Assembly: GCF_018131075.1 (NCBI RefSeq)
Contig: NZ_JAFCLS010000045.1
Span: 1 to 64,000 of the forward strand
Direction of reading: 5' to 3'
DNA length: 64,000 bases
Source of the DNA: Bradyrhizobium sp. JYMT SZCCT0428
Lineage (GTDB): Bacteria; Pseudomonadota; Alphaproteobacteria; Rhizobiales; Xanthobacteraceae
Shown here: piece after piece, positions 52,734 to 62,270 of the stretch
Numbering within the stretch: the first letter of the stretch is position 1
Layout: every line of letters starts with the position of its first letter
Made by a program: the position numbers and the translations under genes
The notes under the pieces: model-generated
Seen by the model: only the letters and a program-made list of their open reading frames with translations
What the model was told of the DNA's origin: nothing
Databases searched by the model: none

Positions 52734-53474
52734 TTGATCAAACCCGTCATCATCTTTCTGTCGTTGGTCTTTGTGCCGATCGGTGTATCGGCGGCCCGCT
52801 ATTTTTCCGCTGAACCCCGCGGCGGCTGGCAGACGGCGGACCGCTCCAGCGCCGGGCTTTTGCCCGAGGCATCCCGCCATCCCGATGCGGTCATTCGCAT
52901 TTATGGCGCGCGCACGCTGCGGTGGAAGGCGATCTTCGCGATCCACACCTGGATCGTTATCAAGGAGCAGAACGCCGCGACCTACACCCGCTATGACTAC
53001 ACCGCCTGGGGCGAGCCGATTCGGACCAACGGCTTCGCGGCCGATGCGCGCTGGTTCGGCGCCACCCCTGAAACCATCGTCGCGGTCGATGGCGAGGAAG
53101 CAAGTCGCCTGATCCCCAAGATCCGTCACGTCGTCGAAAATTATCGATTCCGGGCCTATGGCGACTACAGCCCGTGGCCGGGTCCGAACTCCAACACCTT
53201 CGTGCAGGCCGTCCTCAACGCGGTCCCCGAACTGATGGCTGTGCTGCCGCCCACCGCGATCGGAAAAGACTATCCCTACGAGGGCAGGTCGTTCGGACTG
53301 ACGGCTTCCGGCACCGGCGTTTTTGCGTCGCTCGGGGGTTATCTCGGCCTCACCATCGGATGGGTCGAAGGCTTCGAAATCAATTTCCTCGGCGCGGTGC
53401 TGGGATTCGATGTTCGCCGGCCGGCGCTGAAATTTCCGGGAATCGGCCGATTGGGAATGACGGCCGGAGTTTAA
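52734..53474 (+). CDS. DUF3750 domain-containing protein
   Basis: The product is 246 residues with an N-terminal hydrophobic helix (MIKPVIIFLSLVFVPIGVSA) that is a signal peptide or anchor. The sequence IFAIHTWIVIKEQNAATYTRYDY and YGDYSPWPGPNSNTFVQ matches DUF3750, with His/Cys-protease-like NTF motifs but no shown activity. It starts at TTG 52734. The preceding 170 bases contain no gene. Confidence 0.82.
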   Translation: MIKPVIIFLSLVFVPIGVSAARYFSAEPRGGWQTADRSSAGLLPEASRHPDAVIRIYGARTLRWKAIFAIHTWIVIKEQNAATYTRYDYTAWGEPIRTNGFAADARWFGATPETIVAVDGEEASRLIPKIRHVVENYRFRAYGDYSPWPGPNSNTFVQAVLNAVPELMAVLPPTAIGKDYPYEGRSFGLTASGTGVFASLGGYLGLTIGWVEGFEINFLGAVLGFDVRRPALKFPGIGRLGMTAGV

Positions 53475-53631
53475 CCCGCCGTTAACCTTGTGCCGAATTG
53501 TCGTTCACCCGATGCGGCAAAAATTGATGCCTGATGCGCGCTTTTTGACCTCGCATTTGTGCGCTGCAATATCTATGTAGGAATCAGGAAGGAAATTCGC
53601 TCCAAGGACAACTCCGAAAAGGAGCCATCTA

Positions 53632-53841
53632 ATGGCGAATGTTCTAACCACTGGGGCCTGGCTTTCTGCCCCGACCAAAAAACCCTCATTTCTTGCAAGA
53701 TTGTTGCGCGTCCGTATCGAATCCAACGAGCGGCGGGCTGCCCACATTGTTGAGACATACGTTGCCGCCCACGGGCTGCAAAACCTGTCTGATGATGCCG
53801 AGCGCCAGATCGACCGCTTGTTCTCCAGAGCGGGCCGATAA
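53632..53841 (+). CDS. Small hypothetical protein
   Basis: The product is 69 residues, basic and helical, without a signal peptide. AAGGAG lies 8 bases before the ATG. The region ESNERRAAHIVETYVAAHGL resembles nothing that I can assign. It may be co-transcribed with the 40-residue ORF just after it. Confidence 0.6.
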   Translation: MANVLTTGAWLSAPTKKPSFLARLLRVRIESNERRAAHIVETYVAAHGLQNLSDDAERQIDRLFSRAGR

Positions 53842-53843
53842 CC

Positions 53844-53966
53844 ATGGTCACACTCATCATCATGCAGGTCGCAACCAGGCTCGCTCGTTTTGGCAAACAG
53901 GCTCATGAGACGTGGCGCGAAACCCAGCGCCTCCGTCGCAGCCTCGCCGGCCCAGCGGAAGAATAG
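53844..53966 (+). CDS. Very small ORF (40 residues)
   Basis: ATG 53844 begins 2 bases after the preceding stop and the frame ends at TAG 53964-53966. The product has a hydrophobic start (MVTLIIMQVA) followed by an Arg-rich helix. Only a weak ribosome site is visible. Translational coupling to the 69-residue ORF makes it plausible; it may be chance. Confidence 0.35.
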   Translation: MVTLIIMQVATRLARFGKQAHETWRETQRLRRSLAGPAEE

Positions 53967-53989
53967 CCGCACCGCGCACAGGTCCCCTT

Positions 53990-54015
53990 CGTTTCACCGG
54001 TCAGCCGGTGAAACG
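53990..54015. terminator. Bidirectional hairpin between convergent genes
   Basis: Perfect 11-base arms (CGTTTCACCGG/CCGGTGAAACG) enclose the loop TCAG. It lies between the plus-strand small ORFs and the minus-strand RidA gene, and may terminate both. Confidence 0.7.
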
Positions 54016-54032
54016 AGAGGGAAATGCCCGCG

Positions 54033-54380
54033 TCAGCCCTTGAGCGCGGTGACCACGACCTCAATCAAGGCGCCGCCACCGAGATCGGCCACGCCTACGG
54101 TTGCGCGCGCCGGCAAATTGTCGCCGAAGAATTCGGTCCAGGCCGCATCCATCTCCTTTTTCTTCGAGAGATCCGTGACAAAGATCGAGGCGCTGACGAC
54201 GCGCGATCGATCCGTGCCCGCCTCCTTCAGATAGCCCGCGATCTTGCCGAGGATGTTGCGAGTCTGCTCGCCCATCGAGACGCTGGTGTCGTCGGCGATC
54301 GTGCCGCCGACAAAGACAAAACCGTTGGCCTCGACGGCGCGGTGCATGATCGGCGTGCGGATGTTGCGGATGATGTTCAT
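54033..54380 (-). CDS. RidA family protein
   Basis: The product is a 115-residue trimeric RidA/YjgF/UK114-type deaminase of reactive enamine/imine intermediates. The substrate-binding Arg (R92 in LPARATVGV) is conserved. It is the last gene of the oxidase operon. FAD amine oxidases upstream form imines that RidA would hydrolyse to ketoacids and ammonia, so its place is chemically sensible. Confidence 0.92.
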   Translation of the reverse strand: MNIIRNIRTPIMHRAVEANGFVFVGGTIADDTSVSMGEQTRNILGKIAGYLKEAGTDRSRVVSASIFVTDLSKKKEMDAAWTEFFGDNLPARATVGVADLGGGALIEVVVTALKG

Positions 54381-54398
54381 GATGTCCTCATCTTGGTT

Positions 54399-55520
54399 CT
54401 AGGGTTGGGAAGAATGAAAGCGGTCGATGCCAAGATCGCCGATCCGGGTCTGGGTGCCACCGCTCGCGATCAGCTCCGTCATCACGGCGCCGGCGCCGGG
54501 GCCGAGCTGGAAGCCGTGCAGCGAAAAGCCGAACTGGTGATAGAGCCCTGAGTGACGAGCACTCGGGCCGAAGACGGGCAGTTCGTCTTTTGTGCGAGCC
54601 TCGATGCCGGCCCACGCGCGCACGATGGTGGCGCTGCGCATCACGGGAAATAACTCGAACACGGTGCGGGCGCTGATGGCGAGACTGCGCCAGTCCAGCA
54701 CCGTCTCGTTGCGGTCCTGGTCCGGCGTCGCCAGATGACCACCGCCGATCAGCACCGTGCCGTTGGCGAATTGTTTGAAGGACAGCTTGCGGCCGCGCAG
54801 GATCACGACGGGATCGATGAAATGCGGCACGCGGGACGTGATCATCAGCATCGGCGCCACGGTTTCGACCGGCACCGGCTCGCCAAGATCAGCGGCGATG
54901 CGGCCGGCCCAGGCACCTGCGGCATTGACCAGCACCGGCGCCGCATAGCTATCGGCACCGACATCGACCCGCCACAGCCCATCCTGCTTTCGAATGTTGG
55001 TTGCGGCGACGCCCTCACGAACGGTGGCGCCGAGCGCTTCTGCCTTGCGCCGGATCGCGGTAGTGGTTCGCGCCGGTTCGGCCGCGCCATCGCGCCGCGA
55101 CACCACGCCGCCAGGGCAGCTCTCCGCCACCGCCGGCACCAGCCGCCGCAGCTCCGGCCCATCGATCAGTTCCTCGTGGGTGAAGCCGAGCGCGTTCAGC
55201 TCGGCGACGCGCGCGCGACAGGCGTCGAATTCGGCGTCGTTCTCGGCGACCAGCACCTGGCCGTGGCTTTCGAAGCCGCAGCTATCATCGACCAGTTCTT
55301 CAATCCGCTCCCAAATTCCCATCGAGCGGATCGAGAGCGGGATCTCGGCGACATGCCGTGCGAGCTGGCGGACACCGCCGGCGTTTACGCCCGAGGCATG
55401 GCGGCCGGCATAGTCCTTTTCAATCAGCACCGGCTTCATGCCGGCGAGACACATGTGAAGTGCGGTCGAGCATCCGTGGATGCCGCCACCGATGATGATG
55501 GCATCCGCAAGCTTCGTCAT
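54399..55520 (-). CDS. FAD-dependent oxidoreductase, DAO family (HcnC/OoxB-like)
   Basis: The product is 373 residues with an N-terminal dinucleotide motif IIIGGGIHGCSTALHMCLAG and the DAO-fold C-terminus (AWAGIEARTKDELPVFGP; HGFQLGPGAGAVMTELI). It resembles the beta subunits of octopine/nopaline oxidase, HcnC and sarcosine oxidase. It overlaps the upstream HcnB-like gene by 4 bp and presumably forms a complex with it. Substrate is likely an N-substituted amino acid. Confidence 0.88.
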   Translation of the reverse strand: MTKLADAIIIGGGIHGCSTALHMCLAGMKPVLIEKDYAGRHASGVNAGGVRQLARHVAEIPLSIRSMGIWERIEELVDDSCGFESHGQVLVAENDAEFDACRARVAELNALGFTHEELIDGPELRRLVPAVAESCPGGVVSRRDGAAEPARTTTAIRRKAEALGATVREGVAATNIRKQDGLWRVDVGADSYAAPVLVNAAGAWAGRIAADLGEPVPVETVAPMLMITSRVPHFIDPVVILRGRKLSFKQFANGTVLIGGGHLATPDQDRNETVLDWRSLAISARTVFELFPVMRSATIVRAWAGIEARTKDELPVFGPSARHSGLYHQFGFSLHGFQLGPGAGAVMTELIASGGTQTRIGDLGIDRFHSSQP

Positions 55521-56935
55521 CCGCGCACCACCGCATTGACGTCGGCTTCCGTCTTCGGCACCGCCGCCAGTTCCGCCAGCGTGATCGGCTTCACCGGCGC
55601 ACGCAGCCGGTAGTAGCCGATCTCCTGAGGACTCTTGCCGCGCGCTTGCGCCATCAGCTCGGTGACCGTCAGGCCGCAGAGCCGGCCCTGGCAGGGACCC
55701 ATGCCGGTGCGGCGATAGGCCTTGAGCTGGTTGGGACCGGTCGCACCGATCGCGACCGCGTCGAGAATGTCCCTGGCCGACACCTCCTCGCAGCGGCAGA
55801 CGATGGTGTCGCCAGAGGGGATGCGAAACTGCGGGGCCGGACGGAACAGCGTGTCGAGGAAGATGCGGCCGCGCTCGGCCTTTACCAGCGATGCCTTGAA
55901 GGATGCCATCGGTGCGAGCCTGGCAGCAGCCGCCGGCGCCAGCGCCTCGACCGCGGCGCGTGCAGCGATACGGCCGCGGACAATGGCGGCATCCGCGCCG
56001 CCGATCCCGGCCCCGTCGCCGGCGATCGCGATGCCTTCAACCGATGTGTTGCCGTCACGATCGAGCACCGGCGACCAGCACAGCTGTAAATCATCCCAGC
56101 GATGTTCGATCCCTGTTGCCATCGCCAGATTGACGTTGGGCACCACGCCCTGGTGCAGCAGCAGCAACTCGGCCGGAACAGTCTCGCGCCGGCCGCCCGA
56201 CACATACGTTACAGTTGCGAGCTGGCCGTCGCCGGCGGCCGCGAGTTCGCTAATACCCGTCACGACGGGCACTTTGGCGCGCACCTGCTTCATCAACGCC
56301 AAACCCTTTGCGAAATAGCGCGACGTCATGAAGGCGAAGGCGTGAGGCAGCGCGGCAAGATAGTTGCGACGCTCGGTCGTATCGAGGATGCGGTCGATAC
56401 GGCCGCCGAGGCGCAGGATCTGCGCGGCGAGCAGCCAAAGCAGTGGCCCCTGGCCGGCGATCACCGTCGGCCCGCTCGGGACGAGGCCCGACGATTTCAG
56501 CATCGTCTGCGCGGCGCCTGCGGTCATCACGCCCGGGAGGGTCCAGCCGGGAATCGGAAACGGCCGCTCCAGCGCACCCGTCGCCAGGATCACACGACGC
56601 GCCTTGACGAAGAACGACGCGCCGCCGACCGACACGCCGATCTCGAGATTGCGGTCGAGGCTCCAGACGGTGGCGCGCTGGATGATCTCGGCGCCGCTCG
56701 ATCGCGCCTCCTCGACAAGTTCCGAACCCGCCCAATAGTCGGCGCCGAGATGGTTGCGATCCCTCACCGGCGTTGAAGCGATGGCGCGCCAGACCTGGCC
56801 GCCGGGACCGGCATTCTCGTCGAGCAGCAACGTCGACAGGCCAGCCTCGGCCGCGGTCGTGGCGGCGGCGAGCCCGGCGGGACCTGCCCCGATCACCACG
56901 ACATCATAACTGTCGTGCCTGGCAGTCGTGTTCAT
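55517..56935 (-). CDS. FAD/NAD(P)-binding oxidoreductase with BFD-like Fe-S domain (HcnB/OoxA-like)
   Basis: The product is 472 residues: FAD motif VVVIGAGPAGLAAATTAAEAG, a second nucleotide-binding region in the middle (VIAGQGPLLWLLAAQIL) and a C-terminal BFD-type Cys domain (CRCEEVSARDILDAV ... GMGPCQGRLCG). Matches alpha subunits of opine oxidases and HcnB. ATG 56935 was chosen because GGGAG precedes it. It overlaps both neighbours by 4 bp, forming the three-gene oxidase core with the 2Fe-2S protein and the 54399-55520 product. Confidence 0.88.
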   Translation of the reverse strand: MNTTARHDSYDVVVIGAGPAGLAAATTAAEAGLSTLLLDENAGPGGQVWRAIASTPVRDRNHLGADYWAGSELVEEARSSGAEIIQRATVWSLDRNLEIGVSVGGASFFVKARRVILATGALERPFPIPGWTLPGVMTAGAAQTMLKSSGLVPSGPTVIAGQGPLLWLLAAQILRLGGRIDRILDTTERRNYLAALPHAFAFMTSRYFAKGLALMKQVRAKVPVVTGISELAAAGDGQLATVTYVSGGRRETVPAELLLLHQGVVPNVNLAMATGIEHRWDDLQLCWSPVLDRDGNTSVEGIAIAGDGAGIGGADAAIVRGRIAARAAVEALAPAAAARLAPMASFKASLVKAERGRIFLDTLFRPAPQFRIPSGDTIVCRCEEVSARDILDAVAIGATGPNQLKAYRRTGMGPCQGRLCGLTVTELMAQARGKSPQEIGYYRLRAPVKPITLAELAAVPKTEADVNAVVRG

Positions 56936-57228
56936 CGGCCGATCTCCCGCTTGCCCTTCTGGATTTCGATCTGCATGCCCTCGGCAACCGGCACCAGGCA
57001 GCCTTGCCGATTGCCGACGCCGTCGATGGTGACGAGGCAGTCGAAGCACACGCCCATCATGCAATAGGGCAAGCGCGGCGCACCGCTCACCGCGGTCGCA
57101 CGGCGCACGTCACGGCCGGAGGCGAGCAATGCTGCGGAAACCGTATCGCCCTCGCGCGCCGCGAGGGCGGCCCCGTCCACGACGATGCGCACGGATGGTC
57201 TGCTGTCCTGATCGGATCGTTTGAACAT
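56932..57228 (-). CDS. (2Fe-2S)-binding protein, HcnA-like small subunit
   Basis: The product is 98 residues. Cys56, Cys61, Cys64 and Cys77 (YCMMGVCFDC ... GC) form a plant-type 2Fe-2S site. This is the gamma-type subunit of HcnABC/octopine oxidase complexes and carries electrons from the flavin subunits. It overlaps the HcnB-like gene by 4 bp. Confidence 0.9.
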   Translation of the reverse strand: MFKRSDQDSRPSVRIVVDGAALAAREGDTVSAALLASGRDVRRATAVSGAPRLPYCMMGVCFDCLVTIDGVGNRQGCLVPVAEGMQIEIQKGKREIGR

Positions 57229-57263
57229 TGGCTGCCTCTTCGCCCCTTCGGGTCGTGTCGATG

Positions 57264-58403
57264 TCAGTAATAGCCGCTGCCTGTCGCAGCATGGTTGGTG
57301 TCGAAGCGGCGGGCCGAGAACGCCCCGACCAGTTCCGGTTCGAGCGCGCCCGCCGCCACCATCCGGGCAATCTCGAAGGCGTGGTTGGAAGCCAGCGTCA
57401 CGCCGGAATGACAGCAGGTGACGAACGCGCCCGGCGCGCTCTCTGACTGATCGTAGATCGGGAAACCATCCTGCGGCATCACGCGGATGCCGGACCAGGT
57501 CCTGATGACGTTGAGGCGCGCCAGATGCGGAAACGTGCGCTGCGCCCGATCCGCCATCACGGCGCTGACCGCATGGTTCAGCGTGCGATCGTCAAGCTGA
57601 TCTTCCTTGCTGTCGCCGATCATCACCGTGCCCTCGTCGGTCTGGCGAATGGTGGTCAGGGGGTGCGGCAGGAACGGCATGGTGCGCTCGGTCACCACGA
57701 TCTGGCCGCGGGTCGGGCCCATCGGCGCCGACAGGCCGACCATCGGCGCGAGCGACTGGTTGGCGTTGCCGGCGGAGAGCACGACCTTGCCGGCGCGGAT
57801 CTCGCCCTGCGCTGTCGACAGCCGAAATTCGCCGCCGCTCCGGGAAATCGCCGAGACCGGCCGCTCGGGAAAGTATTCGATGCCGAACAATTTCAGCCCG
57901 GTGTGGAAGGCGCGGAAGGTGCGCAGCGAATTGACGTGCCCGTCCCAGGGACAGAAGCTGCCACCGGAGACCTCCGGCCCGATCAACGGCAGCATCTTCT
58001 TGACCTCGGAGGCCGACAGCATCTCCATCCGGTAATCGGCCGCGCCGACCTGGTTGTGCATCCGCGTCACGAGCTGCGCGCGCTGTGCAAACTCATTCTC
58101 GCCAAGCGTCAGGTGGAATCCGCCATTCTGCTGCAGGGCGACGTCGAGCCCGGTCTGGTCCTTCAATTCGGCGGCGAGCCTGCCCCAGGTCTCGGACGCC
58201 CGCATGGTCCAGCCGGTATAGGCCGGCATGCCGAGGCCCTTGCTCTGCACCCAGACCAGCGCGAAGTTTGCCCGCGAGGCGCGCTTGGCGACGTCGCCCT
58301 CGTCGAGCACAACGACCCGCTTTCCGAGCCGGCCAAGACCCCAGGCGATCGCGGAGCCAAGCAGTCCGCCGCCCACGACAGCGACGTCATAGTCTTTTGA
58401 CAT
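57264..58403 (-). CDS. FAD-binding oxidoreductase, DAO family
   Basis: This 379-residue second beta-type oxidase has FAD motif VAVVGGGLLGSAIAWGLGRLGK and C-terminal GIRVMPQDGFPIYDQS and CCHSGVTLASNHA. It is only moderately like the 54399-55520 protein. It probably provides a different substrate-binding subunit for the same HcnA/B partners or acts alone as a D-amino acid or sarcosine-type oxidase. It lies 9 bp after the permease gene and is part of one operon. Confidence 0.87.
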   Translation of the reverse strand: MSKDYDVAVVGGGLLGSAIAWGLGRLGKRVVVLDEGDVAKRASRANFALVWVQSKGLGMPAYTGWTMRASETWGRLAAELKDQTGLDVALQQNGGFHLTLGENEFAQRAQLVTRMHNQVGAADYRMEMLSASEVKKMLPLIGPEVSGGSFCPWDGHVNSLRTFRAFHTGLKLFGIEYFPERPVSAISRSGGEFRLSTAQGEIRAGKVVLSAGNANQSLAPMVGLSAPMGPTRGQIVVTERTMPFLPHPLTTIRQTDEGTVMIGDSKEDQLDDRTLNHAVSAVMADRAQRTFPHLARLNVIRTWSGIRVMPQDGFPIYDQSESAPGAFVTCCHSGVTLASNHAFEIARMVAAGALEPELVGAFSARRFDTNHAATGSGYY

Positions 58404-58411
58404 GGGTACTC

Positions 58412-59218
58412 CTAGCGCCCCGGGTCGTTCTTGCCGGCCAGCACGCGGTCGAGCCCGTAGAAACGGTCGAGCAGGATCAGGGCGGTCATGGTGATCGCGA
58501 TCACGCTGGCCGAGACTGACGTCACCAGCGGATCGATGTTGTCCTGGATGTAAAGGAACATGCGAACCGGCAGCGTCTCGGTGCCGGGTGTCGCCAGGAA
58601 TACGGTCATGGTCAGATCGTCAAAGGACTGAATGAAGGCGAGCGCCCAGCCGCTAATGACGCCCGGCAGGATCAGCGGCAGGGTCACGCGGCGGAACAGC
58701 GTCCAATCGCCGGCGCCGAGCGATACCGCGGCCATTTCGATCGAGCGGTCCATGCCGGTCGCCGCGGCCAGCGTCAGCCGCAGTGCGAACGGAAACACCA
58801 CCACCACATGGGCGACCAGCAATCCTGCAAAACTGCCGCCAATGCCAATCGCCGTGAAGAAGCGCAGGAAGGCAATGCCGAGCACAACATGCGGGATCAT
58901 CAGCGGCGACAGGAACAACGCTGCGAGGGTGTCACGGCCGCGAAAACTGTAACGGGCAATGGCAAGCGCCGCCGGCACCGCGAACAGCACCGCCACCAGC
59001 GAGGACAGCGCACCCAGCCCGAGGCTGACCCAGAACGCACGGACGAACTCGGGGTAGTTCGCGATCGTTCTGAACCAGCGCAGCGAGAAACTGGTGGTCG
59101 GCAGCGACAAATAGCCCTCGGGCGTGAAGGCGACGAGGCAGACCACCAGGATCGGCGCCAGCATGATGACGACGAAGATCGTATGGAAGATCAGCGCGAG
59201 CGGGCCGTTGGTCCTCAT
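58412..59218 (-). CDS. ABC transporter permease (PotC-like)
   Basis: This 268-residue inner-membrane permease of the spermidine/putrescine-opine group has about six helices. The EAA loop is visible as EMAAVSLGAGDWTLFRRVTLP. It overlaps the PotB-like gene by 4 bp. With the 59215-60096 permease it forms the channel of a complete import system. Confidence 0.92.
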   Translation of the reverse strand: MRTNGPLALIFHTIFVVIMLAPILVVCLVAFTPEGYLSLPTTSFSLRWFRTIANYPEFVRAFWVSLGLGALSSLVAVLFAVPAALAIARYSFRGRDTLAALFLSPLMIPHVVLGIAFLRFFTAIGIGGSFAGLLVAHVVVVFPFALRLTLAAATGMDRSIEMAAVSLGAGDWTLFRRVTLPLILPGVISGWALAFIQSFDDLTMTVFLATPGTETLPVRMFLYIQDNIDPLVTSVSASVIAITMTALILLDRFYGLDRVLAGKNDPGR

Positions 59219-60096
59219 CGGAACACCTCGGCATAGCGCCGCTCGATCAGCGCGTTGCTGCCAACGACGATCAGCACCAGCGCCACCAGCAGCAGGACCG
59301 CCACCGCCGCACCGAGCGGCCAGTTCAGCGTGTTGAGAAACTCGTCATAGGCGAGCGTCGCCGCGACCTTGAGCCGGCGGCCGCCGATAATGGCGGGCGT
59401 CGCGAAAGCGCTGGCCGAAAGCGAGAACACGATGATCGCGCCCGACAAAACGCCCGGCATGATCTGCGGCAGCACGATGCGGCGGATGATCGTGAGCGGG
59501 CCGGCGCCGAGCGACAGAGCCGCGTTCTCGATCTGCGGGTCGACGCGCTGCAGGGCGGCCCAGACCGACAGCACCATGAACGGCATCATCACATGCGCGA
59601 GCGCGATGACGACGCCGGTCTCGGTGAACATGAAGGACAGCGGCGAGCCGATCAGCCCGAGCGACATCAGGAGCTTGTTGACGAGACCGTTGTTGCCGCC
59701 GAACAGCAGCGCCCAGCCCAGCGTGCGCGCCACCACGGAGATCAGCAACGGGCCGAGGATCACGAGCAGGAAAAAGCTCTTCCAGCGTCCGCTCATGCGG
59801 TTGAGGATATAGGCCTCCGGCGCACCGAGCACGGCGGTGATCAGCGTCGTCAGCAGCGCGATGCGGGCCGTCCGCCAGAACATCTCGGCAAAATACGGAT
59901 CGGTCGCGACCTCGTGCCAGTTCTTCAGGATGAAGACCGGCTCGATGCCCTTGTACTGGCCCCAGTCGTGGAACGAGAGCATCACCGTCATGGCAAGCGG
60001 GATCACCAGCACGCCGACGAACAGCATCAGCGCGGGCGCGGTCAGCAGCCACGCCGTGCGTGCATCGCGCCCATCCGTCGTTGGTGCCGCGCTCAT
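59215..60096 (-). CDS. ABC transporter permease (PotB-like)
   Basis: This 293-residue membrane protein has about six helices and EAA loop ENAALSLGAGPLTIIRRIVLP. It overlaps both the ATPase gene (60093) and the PotC-like gene by 4 bp, so translation is coupled across the importer. Confidence 0.92.
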   Translation of the reverse strand: MSAAPTTDGRDARTAWLLTAPALMLFVGVLVIPLAMTVMLSFHDWGQYKGIEPVFILKNWHEVATDPYFAEMFWRTARIALLTTLITAVLGAPEAYILNRMSGRWKSFFLLVILGPLLISVVARTLGWALLFGGNNGLVNKLLMSLGLIGSPLSFMFTETGVVIALAHVMMPFMVLSVWAALQRVDPQIENAALSLGAGPLTIIRRIVLPQIMPGVLSGAIIVFSLSASAFATPAIIGGRRLKVAATLAYDEFLNTLNWPLGAAVAVLLLVALVLIVVGSNALIERRYAEVFR

Positions 60097-61136
60097 GCGG
60101 CATCTCCGGTGCGGCGCAGACTCATGTCTTCAGGCCGCCAGGCGAGCCGGACGGCCTCGCCCTCCGCGGGCTGCTTCTGGCCGTCGTTCTGGCGGATCAC
60201 AATCATGGAGCCGCATTCGCTCTCGCACTGGAACAGCCAGTGATTGCCCTGGAAGATGCGGGTGACGATCTTCGCCGCGAGCCCGGCGTCGCCGAACCCG
60301 ATCCGCTCGGGGCGGATGCTGATCGTCACCGGACCCGCAAGGCCGGCCGGTGCCGGCGCGCTCCAGGAGCCCGCGATCAGCCGCCCCGGGGTGGCGGTCC
60401 GGTCGATGGTCGCGGCGAAATCATTGGTCTTGCCGAGGAACTGGGACACGAAGGCGGACGCCGGCCGCTCATAGGTTTCCTGCGGCGTACCGATCTGCTC
60501 GATGCGGCCCTGGCTCATCACCACGATCCGGTCGGACAGCGACATCGCCTCATTCTGGTCGTGGGTGACGAGAATCGTGGTGGTGCCGAGATTTCGCTGG
60601 ATCTGGCGAAGCTCGATCTGCATCTCCTCGCGCAGCTTGGCGTCGAGATTCGACAGCGGCTCGTCGAGCAGCAGCACGCTCGGCCGGATCACGAGCGCGC
60701 GGGCAAGCGCGACGCGTTGCTGCTGGCCGCCGGACATCCGCCGCGGATAACGCTCCTCGTAGCCGGCGAGCCCGACCATGGCCAGCGTGGCGCGGACGCG
60801 CTCGCGGCACTCGGACCGCGGCACGCGCCGCATCTCGAGGCCAAAGGCGACGTTCTCGGCCGCCGTCATATGCGGGAACAGCGCATAGCTCTGAAATACG
60901 ATGCCGAGCCCGCGCTTCGCCGGCTGCACCACGGTCAGGTCGCGTCCCTCGAGCCGGATCGCGCCGCGCGAGGGATCGAGGAAGCCAGCGATCATCTGCA
61001 GCGTCGTGGTCTTGCCACAGCCCGACGGACCGAGGAAGGAGACGAACTCGCCCTTGCCGACGGTCAGACTGAAGTCATCGACCACAGTCTGCGTGCCGAA
61101 CTGTTTTGCGACACGGTCGAGCTCAAGAAAGGACAT
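60093..61136 (-). CDS. ABC transporter ATP-binding protein (PotA-like)
   Basis: The product is a 347-residue cytosolic ATPase: Walker A GPSGCGKTTT, signature MSGGQQQRVALARAL, Walker B VLLLDEPLSN, H-loop VTHDQNEAM, and a C-terminal TOBE-type regulatory domain. ATG 61136 gives the usual N-terminus MSFLELDRV. It powers the PotB/PotC-like permeases. Confidence 0.93.
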   Translation of the reverse strand: MSFLELDRVAKQFGTQTVVDDFSLTVGKGEFVSFLGPSGCGKTTTLQMIAGFLDPSRGAIRLEGRDLTVVQPAKRGLGIVFQSYALFPHMTAAENVAFGLEMRRVPRSECRERVRATLAMVGLAGYEERYPRRMSGGQQQRVALARALVIRPSVLLLDEPLSNLDAKLREEMQIELRQIQRNLGTTTILVTHDQNEAMSLSDRIVVMSQGRIEQIGTPQETYERPASAFVSQFLGKTNDFAATIDRTATPGRLIAGSWSAPAPAGLAGPVTISIRPERIGFGDAGLAAKIVTRIFQGNHWLFQCESECGSMIVIRQNDGQKQPAEGEAVRLAWRPEDMSLRRTGDAA

Positions 61137-61235
61137 GGATGCTTCCGGGTGCTGCTGTGGCAAAGCGCGACGAAGGGCCTGCGGCGTCGCGCCGGGCCAT
61201 CGCCGAAATCGTGTCCGCCGGCGCCGAGTCTTAAC

Positions 61236-62270
61236 TCAGCGCTCGACCTCGCGATTCCAGCGCTTGGTCCATTCCTCACGCTTGTCGTTGATGACGGTCC
61301 AGTCGGGCGTATAGAGTTTCGCGGCGCGCTCGCCGATCGGCGCCATCTTGCCGAGCTCCGGCGGGACCACGACCGATTTCAATACCGGGCCGTAGCCGTA
61401 GTCCTTCAACAGCACGAGCTGTATTTTCGGCTCCAGCAGCGTCTTGACGAATGCCGATGCAAGCGGTGATGCGTTTGGCTTGGTGATCGGACAGGCGGTC
61501 GTCAGCAACGTGGCCGCACCTTCCTTCGGATAGACGAAGTCGACGGGGAAGCCGGTGTTGGCGAAGCTTTGGACCCGGGCCGTACCCCACACGGCCAACA
61601 CAGCCTGGCCGGACTGGAACAGCTCGGTCATCTTGCCCGGCGAAGGCTCATAGGCCAGCACGTTGGGATTGACGTCGGCCTTGATGATCTTGAAGCCGGC
61701 GTCGACATTGGCCTCGCTGCCACCGTTCATCCGGGCGAGCATCAGCAATGTGTGCAGGCCATAGGTGTTGTTGATCGGCGGAATGACCAGCTGCTTCTGA
61801 TATTTTGGATCCTTGAGATCGTTCCAGGAGGTCGGCGGCGCCCAGCCCTTCTCCGCGAAGATTTTGGTGTTGTACATCAGACCGGTTGCGACCAGACCAA
61901 TGCCGACCGCACGGTCGTCCTTGAAGCGTGCGGCGTCGTAGATATCGGCGGGAAGCCCTTCAAGCTTGCCGCAGAAGCCGAGCTGGATGGCCTGGTACAT
62001 CGGACCGTCATCGACGATCGCCACATCGATCTGCTGGTTGCCCTTCTGCGCTTGCAACTTGGCGAGCGTGTCTGTCGAGTTTCCGGCGACATATTCGACC
62101 TTGACGCCGTTCGCCTTTTCGAACGCCGGGATGACCTCGTCGCGGATCGTCTTCTCAAACGAGCCGCCGTAACCGGCGACATAGAGCGTCTTCTGCTGCG
62201 CCAAACCCGCCGACGGGGCTAAGGCGATCGCGGCAATGCTGACGGCTCCGACGAGGGCGAGATGCTTCAT
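61236..62270 (-). CDS. ABC transporter substrate-binding protein (PotD/opine type)
   Basis: The product is a 344-residue periplasmic binding protein. Signal peptide to about residue 24 (SAGLAQ), then TLYVAGYGGSFEKTIRDEV typical of extracellular solute-binding family 1 proteins of polyamine/opine importers. ATG 62270 was chosen because GGAG precedes it. It is first in the operon and divergent from the LysR gene (253-bp shared promoter). Ligand probably an opine-like or N-substituted amino acid, inferred from the oxidase genes. Confidence 0.9.
   Translation of the reverse strand: MKHLALVGAVSIAAIALAPSAGLAQQKTLYVAGYGGSFEKTIRDEVIPAFEKANGVKVEYVAGNSTDTLAKLQAQKGNQQIDVAIVDDGPMYQAIQLGFCGKLEGLPADIYDAARFKDDRAVGIGLVATGLMYNTKIFAEKGWAPPTSWNDLKDPKYQKQLVIPPINNTYGLHTLLMLARMNGGSEANVDAGFKIIKADVNPNVLAYEPSPGKMTELFQSGQAVLAVWGTARVQSFANTGFPVDFVYPKEGAATLLTTACPITKPNASPLASAFVKTLLEPKIQLVLLKDYGYGPVLKSVVVPPELGKMAPIGERAAKLYTPDWTVINDKREEWTKRWNREVER

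Noticed and set aside
60060..61469. 469-residue plus-strand open frame
   Set aside because: It lies opposite the PotA-like ATPase and neighbouring genes, which have full family motifs. High GC leaves long antisense frames open. The translation is His/Arg-rich and resembles no family.
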